From Microbacterium sp. Root553 (GTDB lineage: Bacteria; Actinomycetota; Actinomycetes; Actinomycetales; Microbacteriaceae), in the NCBI RefSeq assembly GCF_001426995.1, contig NZ_LMFY01000001.1, positions 1,317,974 to 1,330,468 of the forward strand: a stretch of DNA of 12,495 nt. Direction: 5' to 3'. The notes below the pieces were generated by a model. It did no database searches and was not told where the DNA came from. It saw only the letters and a list, made by a program, of their open reading frames with translations. Position numbers and translations under genes: made by a program. Below are positions 6,589 through 12,495 of this stretch, in pieces; the first letter of the stretch is position 1; every line of letters starts with the position of its first letter.

Positions 6589-7050
6589 GTGTTCCGTACG
6601 CCCGACCGCCTGTACCGGGTCCTCGCGATCGCGGAGGCGATCACCTGGACCATCCTGATCTCGGCGATCATCGCCCGTGCCGCGGGTGCGCCGGGCATCG
6701 TGGTCACCATCGGCGGGGGCATCCACGGCTTCGTCTTCCTCGCCTACGGGGCGACCGCGATCCTCGTCGCGCTGAATCAGCGCTGGCACGTCGGAGTCGC
6801 CGTCCTCGCCGTGGCGAGTGCGATCGTCCCCTATGCGACGATCCCGATGGAGATCTGGCTGCAGCGCACCGGTCGCCTCGCGGGCGCCTGGCGGCGAGAG
6901 CAGACCGACGACCCGCGCGACGCCCGCTGGTACGACCGTCTGATGCGGTGGTTCCTGATCCGGCCGTTCGTCCTCGTGCTGCTGCTCGTGGTCGCCATCG
7001 TCGCGCTGTACGTCGTGCTGCTTCTCGCAGGCCCTCCCGGCGGCAAGTGA
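6589..7050 (+). CDS. DUF3817 family integral membrane protein
   Basis: The 153-aa small membrane protein opens MFRTPDRLYRVLAIAEAITW, the characteristic start of DUF3817 proteins, with helix 1 over about residues 8-28. GGGIHGFVFLAYGATAIL forms helix 2, and a third segment follows at about 67-85. A charged stretch (about 95-120) precedes the last helix (about 123-147, VLVLLLVVAIVALYVVLLLA). The family has no established function; in actinobacteria members occur as small standalone proteins, sometimes fused to other domains. The last helix lies beyond a hydrophilic linker, making this longer than the minimal domain of about 90-100 residues. It diverges from the AraC-family gene and converges, with a 24-nt gap, on the flavoprotein gene. 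Confidence 0.85.
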   Translation: MFRTPDRLYRVLAIAEAITWTILISAIIARAAGAPGIVVTIGGGIHGFVFLAYGATAILVALNQRWHVGVAVLAVASAIVPYATIPMEIWLQRTGRLAGAWRREQTDDPRDARWYDRLMRWFLIRPFVLVLLLVVAIVALYVVLLLAGPPGGK

Positions 7051-7063
7051 CCGGATGCCGGTC
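7049..7063. terminator. Small dyad between converging genes
   Basis: GACCGG-ATG-CCGGTC is a perfect 6-bp inverted repeat with a 3-nt loop, starting within the TGA stop codon of the DUF3817 gene and ending 11 nt from the flavoprotein stop. It may help transcription end in this 24-nt convergent gap; no T-run follows on either strand. Confidence 0.3.
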
Positions 7064-7074
7064 GTCCGACGCGG

Positions 7075-8025
7075 TCAGTGCGCGGTCGTGATGCCGACGG
7101 CGTCCTGCACCAGCACCGAGGCGACCCTCGCGCCGGCGCCCGCGGCGACGATGAGCTGCTGCGGGCCGGGGATCGCCGCGTCGCCGGCCGCGTACAGACC
7201 GGGGATGTCGGTGCGCCCCGAGCGATCGGTGACGAGGTGGCCGTCGTGATCGACCGACGGGGCGAATCCGCGCAGGAACGACAGGTCGGTCTCCCACTGC
7301 GGGCGCACGAAACCGCCGTCGATCGCGACCTCGGTGCCGTCCTCCAGTCGGATCGCCTCGATGCGGCCGCGGTCGCCGACGAGTTCGGAGATCGGATGCC
7401 GCGCGACGGCGACTCCGGCTGCGGCGAGCTCCGCCTCCTGCGCCACCGTGACGGTGTCGGCGCCGAGAGTGAACACGGTCAGGTGGTCGGTCCAGCGTGA
7501 GATGAGCCGTGCGCGGTCGGTGAGGTCGTCGGTCGTGCCGATCAGCGCGAGGCGTCGCCCGCGCATCTCCCAGGCGTCACAGGCCGCGCAGCTGAACAGG
7601 CTGATGCCGTAGAAGCCGCGCAGGTTCGGTGCCTCGGGGAGCGTCTCCCGCAGGCCGGTGGCCAGCACCACCGAACGCGCGGTCACGACCCGGGCGGGAT
7701 CCCTGCGTCCGACGGACGCCGTGAATCGCGCCGCCTCGGCATCCGCGGCGCCGTCCGATCGTTCGAGAGAGAGGACCCGGACGCGGGTGCGCACCTCGAT
7801 GTTCGGGTACGCCGCGAGCTCCTCGCGCGCGATGCGTCGCAGTTCGTGCGGGGGTACGCCGTCGCGGGTGAGGAAGCCGTGCGAGTTCAGGGTGGCCGCG
7901 TTGCGCGGGCGGTCCGCGTCGACGAGCAGCACCCGCATGAGCGATCGGCCGAGGTTGAGTGCGGCGGAGAGCCCGGCGGGGCCACCGCCGATCACGAGCG
8001 CGTCGTATGCATCGGTGTCGGTCAT
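7075..8025 (-). CDS. Thioredoxin-reductase-like NAD(P)/FAD-dependent oxidoreductase
   Basis: The 316-aa flavoprotein has the size and layout of low-molecular-weight thioredoxin reductases. The FAD Rossmann motif is VIGGGPAGLSAAL (11-23), the redox pair is SCAACDAWE (Cys146 and Cys149), and the C-terminal FAD-contact region is GLYAAGDAA with PQQLIVAAG. It probably catalyses dithiol/disulfide exchange. The second nucleotide-binding site is unusual: LIGTTDDL (161-168) stands where thioredoxin reductase has GxGxxA for NADPH, so electrons may come or go another way. The residues after the second Cys (DAWE) resemble the DGWE/GYE of flavin disulfide oxidases rather than classic TrxB. The ATG at 8025 is chosen because GGGAG lies about 5 nt upstream and homology starts at once; the frame stays open to 8232 but that extension reads as noncoding. 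It diverges from dnaK. Confidence 0.85.
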   Translation of the reverse strand: MTDTDAYDALVIGGGPAGLSAALNLGRSLMRVLLVDADRPRNAATLNSHGFLTRDGVPPHELRRIAREELAAYPNIEVRTRVRVLSLERSDGAADAEAARFTASVGRRDPARVVTARSVVLATGLRETLPEAPNLRGFYGISLFSCAACDAWEMRGRRLALIGTTDDLTDRARLISRWTDHLTVFTLGADTVTVAQEAELAAAGVAVARHPISELVGDRGRIEAIRLEDGTEVAIDGGFVRPQWETDLSFLRGFAPSVDHDGHLVTDRSGRTDIPGLYAAGDAAIPGPQQLIVAAGAGARVASVLVQDAVGITTAH

Positions 8026-8153
8026 GCGCACTCCCGAGAGACGGGCGGTGCGCGCGGTGCGGTCCGACGCGGGTGCGCCGACCAGGGCGGCGCCGCCGGC
8101 GGACGCGCTCGCGGGTCGAGTCGTCCGTTGCCTCCCATCCTGCCATCTTCCGA

Positions 8154-8169
8154 GTGAGGGTGCCCTAAC
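8154..8169. promoter_or_regulatory. Imperfect dyad, possible operator in the divergent region
   Basis: GTGAGGG and CCCTAAC are inverted around a TG centre, with 6 of 7 positions matching. It lies between the flavoprotein start and the dnaK operators, so it could serve the flavoprotein gene. It superficially resembles iron-box half sites, but the even spacing does not fit the 19-bp DtxR/IdeR consensus. Confidence 0.25.
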
Positions 8170-8172
8170 AAC

Positions 8173-8193
8173 GACGAGTCCGGCGTACTCCTC
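8173..8193. promoter_or_regulatory. HAIR-like HspR site 1 (distal)
   Basis: GACGAGT-N7-ACTCCTC keeps the inner GAGT-N7-ACTC core of the HspR inverted repeat (CTTGAGT-N7-ACTCAAG) but not its outer TT/AA bases. Its centre is about 78 nt upstream of the predicted dnaK transcription start and 27 nt from site 2. Confidence 0.45.
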
Positions 8194-8195
8194 GG

Positions 8196-8224
8196 CAAAG
8201 TTGAGCCAATTCATATCAACTTTG
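8196..8224. promoter_or_regulatory. HAIR-like HspR site 2 within a perfect 9-bp dyad
   Basis: CAAAGTTGA and TCAACTTTG form a perfect inverted repeat with an 11-nt centre, ending 1 nt before the dnaK -35. The TTGA-N11-TCAA inside it has exactly the arm spacing of the HspR consensus (TTGAGT-N7-ACTCAA), though the inner two bases differ on one side. The HspR alignment covers 8200-8220; the extra symmetric CAA/TTG bases are not part of the usual motif. Confidence 0.55.
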
Positions 8225-8225
8225 T

Positions 8226-8254
8226 TTGACACCTCCGAGGCCCCCGGCTACAGT
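8226..8254 (+). promoter_or_regulatory. dnaK operon promoter
   Basis: A perfect TTGACA -35 (8226-8231) is followed after exactly 17 nt by TACAGT (8249-8254), matching TAnnnT. Transcription is predicted near 8261, leaving a 5' leader of about 70 nt before dnaK. HspR sites lie immediately upstream of the -35 and over the start region, so this primary-sigma promoter is expected to be repressed by HspR and released on heat shock. Confidence 0.85.
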
Positions 8255-8273
8255 TGAGTCATCGCGACTCAGG
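8253..8273. promoter_or_regulatory. HspR operator (HAIR element), site 3, over the dnaK start region
   Basis: GTTGAGT-N7-ACTCAGG matches the HspR-associated inverted repeat CTTGAGT-N7-ACTCAAG at 12 of 14 arm positions. It overlaps the last two bases of the -10 box and covers the predicted transcription start, an arrangement that blocks RNA polymerase when HspR (with DnaK as corepressor in Streptomyces) is bound. Confidence 0.88.
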
Positions 8274-8320
8274 TTTTCCCGATCGCCCAGAGTTTTCCGA
8301 ACCACATCAACCTCGCAACA

Positions 8321-8326
8321 AAGGAG
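8321..8326 (+). promoter_or_regulatory. dnaK ribosome binding site
   Basis: AAGGAG lies 6 nt before the ATG at 8333, the strong site expected for an abundant chaperone, and fixes the dnaK start. Confidence 0.85.
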
Positions 8327-8332
8327 AATCAC

Positions 8333-10198
8333 ATGGCACGTGCTGTTGGAATCGACCTCGGTACGACGAACTCCGTCGTCAGCGTCCTCGAGGGTGGCGA
8401 GCCGAAGGTCATCGCCAATGCCGAAGGCTTCCGCACGACCCCGTCGGTCGTCGCCTTCACGAAGGACGGGGAGGTGCTCGTCGGCGAGACCGCGAAGCGC
8501 CAGGCCGTCACGAACGTCGACCGCACCATCGCGTCGGTCAAGCGCCACGTCGGCACCGACTGGACCTTCGACGTCGACGGCAAGAAGTGGACGCCGCAGG
8601 AGATCTCCGCGCGCATCCTCCAGAAGCTCAAGCGCGACGCCGAGTCGTACCTGGGCGACACCGTGACGGATGCCGTCATCACCGTTCCCGCGTACTTCAA
8701 CGACGCCGAGCGTCAGGCCACCAAGGAGGCCGGCGAGATCTCGGGCCTCAACGTCCTGCGCATCATCAACGAGCCCACCGCCGCCGCTCTCGCCTACGGC
8801 CTCGACAAGGGCAAGGAGGACGAGCTCATCCTGGTCTTCGACCTCGGTGGCGGAACCTTCGACGTCTCCCTCCTCGAGGTGGGCAAGGACGACGACTTCT
8901 CGACCATCCAGGTGCGCTCCACCTCGGGTGACAACCGCCTCGGCGGAGACGACTGGGACCAGCGCCTCGTCGACCACCTGATCAAGCAGTTCAAGGAGAC
9001 CACCGGCGTCGACGTCTCGGGTGACAAGATCGCCCTGCAGCGTCTCAAGGAGGCGGCGGAGCAGGCCAAGAAGGAGCTCTCCTCCTCGACCTCGACCAGC
9101 ATCAACCTCCCGTACCTGTCGCTGACGGAGTCCGGACCGGTGTCGCTGAGCGAGACCATCACCCGCGCCAAGTTCGAGGACCTCACCAAGGACCTGCTCG
9201 ACCGCACCAAGAAGCCGTTCGAGGACGTCATCCGCGAAGCCGGCATCAAGGTCGCCGACATCGATCACATCGTCCTCGTGGGCGGATCGACGCGTATGCC
9301 CGCCGTCGCCGAGCTCGTCAAGCGCGAGACCGGCAAGGAGGCCAACAAGGGCGTCAACCCCGATGAGGTCGTCGCCGTCGGTGCCGCCCTGCAGGCCGGT
9401 GTCCTCAAGGGCGAGCGCAAGGACGTCCTCCTCATCGACGTCACGCCCCTCAGCCTCGGCATCGAGACCAAGGGCGGCATGATGACGAAGCTCATCGAGC
9501 GCAACACGGCCATCCCGACCAAGCGCAGCGAGACCTTCACCACGGCCGACGACAACCAGCCGTCCGTCGCGATCCAGGTCTTCCAGGGCGAGCGCGACTT
9601 CACCCGCGACAACAAGCCGCTCGGCACGTTCGAGCTCACCGGAATCGCCCCGGCTCCCCGCGGCATCCCGCAGATCGAGGTCACGTTCGACATCGACGCC
9701 AACGGCATCGTGCACGTGTCCGCGAAGGACAAGGGCACGGGCACCGAGAAGTCCATCGTCATCTCCGGCGGCTCCTCGCTGTCGAAGGAGGACATCGAGC
9801 GCATGGTCCGTGAGGCCGAGGAGCACGCGTCCGAGGACAAGGCCCGTCGCGAGGCCGCCGAGGTCCGCAACCAGGCCGAGACGCTCGCGTACTCGATCGA
9901 CAAGCTGATCACCGAGAACGACGACAAGCTGCCCGAGGACGTGAAGACCGAGGTCAAGGCCGACGTCGACGCGCTCAAGGCGGCACTGGCCGGCGAGGAC
10001 GACGAGGCCGTGAAGACCGCGTTCGACAAGCTGAACCAGTCGCAGGGCAAGATCGGCGAGGCCATCTACGCACAGTCCCAGGCCGAGGGCGCCCCGAGCG
10101 CCGACGCCGCGGGCGAGGCTCCGGCCGATGACTCTTCGTCCTCCGACGAGGATGTCATCGACGCCGAGGTCGTGGACGACGAGGACGAGAAGAAGTAA
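8333..10198 (+). CDS. dnaK: Molecular chaperone DnaK (Hsp70)
   Basis: The 621-aa, full-length cytoplasmic ATP-dependent chaperone binds exposed hydrophobic peptides, working with DnaJ and GrpE. The ATPase domain shows the phosphate-1 motif IDLGTTN (7-13), the [12 protein letters not shown] signature (145-156), the phosphate-2 motif [17 protein letters not shown] (168-184) and VGGSTRMP. The interdomain linker is [10 protein letters not shown] (364-373), followed by the substrate-binding beta domain ([15 protein letters not shown]) and the helical lid. The acidic tail ends [12 protein letters not shown]. Compared with E. coli DnaK it lacks the insertion of about 24 residues in the ATPase domain near residue 80, as is typical of Gram-positive and actinobacterial proteins. 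It heads the operon; grpE starts 2 nt after its stop. Expression is expected to be under HspR control. Confidence 0.99.
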   Translation: MARAVGIDLGTTNSVVSVLEGGEPKVIANAEGFRTTPSVVAFTKDGEVLVGETAKRQAVTNVDRTIASVKRHVGTDWTFDVDGKKWTPQEISARILQKLKRDAESYLGDTVTDAVITVPAYFNDAERQATKEAGEISGLNVLRIINEPTAAALAYGLDKGKEDELILVFDLGGGTFDVSLLEVGKDDDFSTIQVRSTSGDNRLGGDDWDQRLVDHLIKQFKETTGVDVSGDKIALQRLKEAAEQAKKELSSSTSTSINLPYLSLTESGPVSLSETITRAKFEDLTKDLLDRTKKPFEDVIREAGIKVADIDHIVLVGGSTRMPAVAELVKRETGKEANKGVNPDEVVAVGAALQAGVLKGERKDVLLIDVTPLSLGIETKGGMMTKLIERNTAIPTKRSETFTTADDNQPSVAIQVFQGERDFTRDNKPLGTFELTGIAPAPRGIPQIEVTFDIDANGIVHVSAKDKGTGTEKSIVISGGSSLSKEDIERMVREAEEHASEDKARREAAEVRNQAETLAYSIDKLITENDDKLPEDVKTEVKADVDALKAALAGEDDEAVKTAFDKLNQSQGKIGEAIYAQSQAEGAPSADAAGEAPADDSSSSDEDVIDAEVVDDEDEKK

Positions 10199-10200
10199 TC

Positions 10201-10842
10201 ATGACGGACAAGAACTTCGAAGGTGACGACGAGGTTCGCAGCGAGGGGTCGGATGCGCAGAGCACCGGCCCTTCGCCGCAGAACCCCGACTCGCGCGAGG
10301 CCGCGGCGGCAGAAGGATCCGATGAGACGCCGGTCGACGGCGCGCCGGACGATCTGACGGTCGACGACATCCTCGGCGCGACCCAGACCGGCGAGGCGGC
10401 GGCAGAGGATGCTGTGCTCGCCGATCTGGAGTCGACGCTGCTGAACGACCTCAAGCGTCTTCAGGCCGAGTACGCCAACTACCGCCGCCGCACCGAGGAG
10501 CAGCGTCAGGTCGAGAGCGAGCGGGCGAAGGGCGAGGCCGCCAAGGGCCTCATCCCCGTGCTCGACGACCTCGACCGCGCGGCCCAGCACGGGGATCTCG
10601 TCGAGGGCACCCCCTTCGCCGTGATCGCGGGCAAGGTGCGCGCCGTGGTCGAGCGGCTCGGCGTGGTCTCGTACGGCGAGAAGGGCGAGGAGTTCGACCC
10701 CCAGCGCCACGAGGCCATCTTCCAGCAGCCCACCCCCGGCGCCGACAAGACCACGGTGCTCGAGGTCGTCGAGGTGGGCTACCGCCTCGGTGACGTCGAG
10801 CTGCGTCCCGCGAAGGTCGTCGTCGCCGTACCTGCCGAGTAG
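10201..10842 (+). CDS. grpE: Nucleotide exchange factor GrpE
   Basis: The 213-aa product releases ADP from DnaK, resetting the chaperone cycle; it acts as a dimer in the cytoplasm. Residues 1-70 are acidic and probably disordered. A long coiled-coil helix follows (about 72-115) with the family sequence LKRLQAEYANYRRRTEEQR (84-102) and GLIPVLDDLDRA. The C-terminal beta head contains EKGEEFDPQRHEAIFQQPTP and ends VELRPAKVVVAV. The length is normal for actinobacterial GrpE. The ATG comes 2 nt after the dnaK TAA with only a weak purine stretch (GAGAAGAAG) before it, so translation is probably coupled to dnaK. dnaJ follows 7 nt later. Confidence 0.98.
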   Translation: MTDKNFEGDDEVRSEGSDAQSTGPSPQNPDSREAAAAEGSDETPVDGAPDDLTVDDILGATQTGEAAAEDAVLADLESTLLNDLKRLQAEYANYRRRTEEQRQVESERAKGEAAKGLIPVLDDLDRAAQHGDLVEGTPFAVIAGKVRAVVERLGVVSYGEKGEEFDPQRHEAIFQQPTPGADKTTVLEVVEVGYRLGDVELRPAKVVVAVPAE

Positions 10843-10849
10843 GTGATCT

Positions 10850-11839
10850 ATGGCTAGCCAGGACTGGTTCGACAAGGACTTCTACAAGACCCTCGGGGTC
10901 TCGAAGGATGTCAGCGACGCCGATCTCAAGAAGACGTACCGCAAGCTCGCTCGCAAGTATCACCCCGACTCCAATCAGGGTGATGCGACGGCCGAGGCGA
11001 AGTTCAAGGAGGTCAGCGAGGCGTACTCGGTGCTCTCCGACGCCGAACAGCGCAAGGAGTACGACGAGATCCGCGCGATGGGCTCGGGTGCCCGCTTCAC
11101 GGCGGGTGGCTCGGGTGCGGGCGGCTTCGAAGACGTCTTCAGCCGGTTCGGGCAGCAGGGGCGCGGGCAGCAGCAGTCCGCCGACTTCGAGGACATCTTC
11201 GCGATGTTCAACCAGGGTCAGGGCGGGCCGTTCGGCTCCGGCCGCTTCGGGCAGACGTCCGGAGGGTTCCGTGGCTTCGGCGGCCCCCAGAAGGGTGCCG
11301 ACGTCACGGCGCGCACGACGCTCGACTTCGCGACAGCGGTGCAGGGCGAGACGATCAGCCTGCAGGGCGACGACGGCAAGCCGTTCAAGGTGAAGATCCC
11401 CGCCGGTGTCGCCGACGGTCAGAAGATCCGGCTGCGCGGACGCGGCAGGCCCTCGCCGGACGGCGGGGAGAACGGCGATGTCGTCGTGCAGATCGCCGTG
11501 CGACCGCATCCGGTGTTCACCCGCGAGGGGCTCAACCTGCGCGTGGTCGTGCCGGTGACGTTCACCGAGGCGGCCCTCGGCGCGACGATCGAGGTGCCGA
11601 CGCTCAGCGGCGACACCGTGAAGCTCCGCGTCGCTCCCGGCACCCCGTCGGGCCGTGTGCTGCGGGTCAAGGGACGCGGTGTCACGACGACGAAGGGAAC
11701 GGGCGATCTGCTTGCCGAGCTGCAGATCGCGGTGCCGACGCACCTCGATGAGGCAGCCAGGGAGGCTCTGGAGAAGTTCCAGTCCCTGGAGCCGTCCGAG
11801 AACCCGCGTGCCGAGCTCATGGCGAAGGCGCGCCGCTAG
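10850..11839 (+). CDS. dnaJ: DnaJ/Hsp40 co-chaperone without a zinc finger (type II architecture)
   Basis: The 329-aa co-chaperone stimulates DnaK ATP hydrolysis and delivers substrates. The J domain spans about residues 10-75 with HPD at 38-40, preceded by the basic helix LKKTYRKLARKY. A Gly/Phe-rich region runs from about 85 to 150 (GGFEDVFSRFG, GGFRGFGG). Two C-terminal beta domains follow (ADVTARTTLDFATAVQGE; RLRGRGRPSPDGGENGDVVV; VKGRGVTTTKGTGDLL). There is no CxxCxGxG zinc-finger module, and the protein has no cysteine at all, so it is built like CbpA or DnaJB1 rather than E. coli DnaJ. Actinobacteria often encode a second, zinc-containing DnaJ beside hrcA, not seen here. The ATG at 10850 is supported by AGGTGA at 10841-10846 overlapping the grpE stop, implying coupling. 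Confidence 0.95.
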   Translation: MASQDWFDKDFYKTLGVSKDVSDADLKKTYRKLARKYHPDSNQGDATAEAKFKEVSEAYSVLSDAEQRKEYDEIRAMGSGARFTAGGSGAGGFEDVFSRFGQQGRGQQQSADFEDIFAMFNQGQGGPFGSGRFGQTSGGFRGFGGPQKGADVTARTTLDFATAVQGETISLQGDDGKPFKVKIPAGVADGQKIRLRGRGRPSPDGGENGDVVVQIAVRPHPVFTREGLNLRVVVPVTFTEAALGATIEVPTLSGDTVKLRVAPGTPSGRVLRVKGRGVTTTKGTGDLLAELQIAVPTHLDEAAREALEKFQSLEPSENPRAELMAKARR

Positions 11840-11871
11840 AAGATGACGACGAGGATCGCGAACACCGAGGC

Positions 11872-11877
11872 AGGAGG
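11872..11877 (+). promoter_or_regulatory. hspR ribosome binding site
   Basis: AGGAGG lies 8 nt before the GTG at 11886. It decides that start against the in-frame ATG at 11901, which has no ribosome binding site of its own. Confidence 0.8.
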
Positions 11878-11885
11878 GATTCACC

Positions 11886-12323
11886 GTGACTGAACGACGA
11901 ATGGATGCCGACACCCCGGTGTTCGCGATCGCCGTCGCCGCTGAGCTCGCCGGCATGCACCCGCAGACGCTGCGACAGTACGACCGCATCGGCCTCGTCG
12001 TGCCCGGCCGCACCTCCGGCGGCTCGCGGCGGTACTCCCGCCGCAACATCGAGCAGCTGCGCGAGGTCGCCCAGCTCTCGTCCGAGGGAGTGAGTCTCCC
12101 CGCGATCGCGCGCGTGCTCGATCTCGAAGACGAGAACCGGATGCTGCAGCGACGGGTGGCCGAGCTCGATGCGGCACTGCGCGCAGAGCGCGAGAACCGT
12201 CCCGGCGTCCGCGTGTTCGCGGCAGGGTCCGCCGGCGTCATCCCGATGCCGGGTGGCCGTCGTCTGCGCAGGTCGACCGACGTGGTGCTCTGGCGCCCCG
12301 GCAGCGGCAGCGGCCGCGGCTGA
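11886..12323 (+). CDS. hspR: Heat-shock repressor HspR (MerR family)
   Basis: The 145-aa product is the autoregulatory repressor of the dnaK operon, binding HAIR sites such as those upstream of dnaK; in Streptomyces DnaK acts as its corepressor. The winged helix-turn-helix is MerR-like: VFAIAVAAELAGMHPQTLRQ, then YDRIGLVVPGRTSGGSRRYS with the typical RRYS wing, and IARVLDLEDE. A coiled-coil dimerisation helix follows (about 80-103, ENRMLQRRVAELDAALRAER). The C-terminal tail ends STDVVLWRPG, a hydrophobic motif common in actinobacterial HspR. The GTG start is fixed by AGGAGG at 8-nt spacing. It is the last gene of the operon, 46 nt after dnaJ with its own strong ribosome binding site. Confidence 0.97.
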   Translation: MTERRMDADTPVFAIAVAAELAGMHPQTLRQYDRIGLVVPGRTSGGSRRYSRRNIEQLREVAQLSSEGVSLPAIARVLDLEDENRMLQRRVAELDAALRAERENRPGVRVFAAGSAGVIPMPGGRRLRRSTDVVLWRPGSGSGRG

Positions 12324-12338
12324 GATAGTCTCCGATCG

Positions 12339-12354
12339 CTGCCGACGTCGGCAG
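12339..12354. terminator. 16-nt perfect palindrome between hspR and the converging gene
   Basis: CTGCCGACGTCGGCAG is a perfect palindrome beginning 15 nt after the hspR stop and directly abutting the stop codon of the minus-strand gene. As RNA it gives a 6-bp stem with a 4-nt loop on either strand, so it is a candidate bidirectional terminator. No T-run follows, and as DNA it could equally be a binding site for a dimeric protein. Confidence 0.5.
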
Positions 12355-12495
12355 TCAGGCTGCTCCGAAGAACCGGGTCGCGATGTCGGCGACTTCTTTG
12401 TCGAGCGTGTCGATGCGACCGTTCAGCTGTGAATCGAGTGCATCGATCCTGCTGCTGAGCCGCCCTTCGACACCGTCGATCTGGCCGGTGAGGCG
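12355..12495 (-). CDS. C-terminal end of a coiled-coil protein, 5' end beyond the window
   Basis: The minus strand is open from the window edge (12495) to TGA at 12355-12357, encoding the last 46 residues of a protein. The sequence shows an 11-residue period: RLTGQIDGVEG, RLSSRIDALDS, QLNGRIDTLDK, EVADIATRFFG. Leu, Ile/Asp and a further hydrophobic position recur at fixed places, which is a hendecad (right-handed) coiled coil, ending TRFFGAA. Third-codon G/C content is high, supporting real coding. The function is not recognised; similar short coiled-coil repeats occur in small hypothetical proteins and in tail ends of larger ones. It converges on hspR across a palindrome. Confidence 0.7.
   Translation of the reverse strand, partial: RLTGQIDGVEGRLSSRIDALDSQLNGRIDTLDKEVADIATRFFGAA

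Noticed and set aside
8153..8171. DtxR/IdeR iron box
   Set aside because: The dyad has an even centre (TG) and poor match to the 19-bp consensus outside the AGG/CCT cores; kept only as an unspecified operator candidate.
8026..8232. N-terminal extension of the flavoprotein to 8232
   Set aside because: It would translate through the HspR sites and adds an unconserved segment; a good Shine-Dalgarno supports the ATG at 8025.
8273..8298. Repeated GTTTTCC in the dnaK leader as an RNA thermometer
   Set aside because: The two short copies do not pair with the ribosome binding site, and HspR control already explains heat regulation.
8216..9826. 536-codon frame antisense to dnaK
   Set aside because: Long open frames opposite dnaK/hsp70 are a known by-product of its codon bias; the Leu/Asp/Gly-rich product has no family resemblance and no ribosome binding site.
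11843..11893. 16-codon ORF between dnaJ and hspR overlapping the hspR start
   Set aside because: It has only a weak GAAG before the ATG and its codons coincide with the hspR ribosome binding site; no reason to think it is translated.

Overview
This is a high-GC chromosomal window from an actinobacterium, most likely Microbacteriaceae and plausibly Microbacterium. The clues are the strong G/C third-codon bias, the order dnaK-grpE-dnaJ-hspR with an HspR-type (HAIR) operator, a 13E12/DUF222-type HNH protein, TAnnnT -10 boxes and several GTG starts. The genus is inferred from protein style only. I see no rRNA, tRNA, CRISPR array, insertion sequence or prophage gene. The window opens inside an HNH gene and closes inside a coiled-coil gene, so both end genes are partial.

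Left part (1-4283): the 3' end of an HNH endonuclease gene (+) faces a CDF metal-efflux gene (-). The gap between them is almost entirely a GGCTAC hexanucleotide array, which also supplies the CDF stop codon. Upstream of the CDF gene, a block of three 24-bp direct repeats separates it from a UMF1/Atg22-like MFS transporter gene (-). Next comes a RIO-type atypical protein kinase gene (-). Its 5' region has a recognisable promoter, a 20-codon leader ORF with a good Shine-Dalgarno sequence, and a hairpin that could hide the kinase ribosome binding site.

Middle part (4283-8025): a DHA1-type drug/metabolite exporter (+) converges on an AraC-family regulator (-), with a terminator-like hairpin between them. 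The AraC gene diverges from a small DUF3817 membrane protein gene (+). That gene converges on a thioredoxin-reductase-like flavoprotein gene (-), which diverges from the dnaK operon.

Right part (8026-12323): a 307-bp regulatory region holds a TTGACA-N17-TACAGT promoter and three HspR-type inverted repeats. It drives dnaK, grpE, a zinc-finger-less dnaJ and hspR, packed 2, 7 and 46 nt apart. DnaK is the Hsp70 chaperone, GrpE its nucleotide exchange factor, DnaJ its co-chaperone and HspR the repressor, so the operon is a self-contained autoregulated heat-shock unit. After a 16-nt perfect palindrome, a minus-strand gene for an 11-residue-repeat coiled coil runs off the window edge.

The points most worth a second look are the leader ORF/hairpin ahead of the RIO kinase, the triple operator at dnaK, the tandem repeats at the left end, the Cys-free DnaJ, and the flavoprotein with a CxxC but no glycine-rich NADPH motif. 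None proves a wholly new system.
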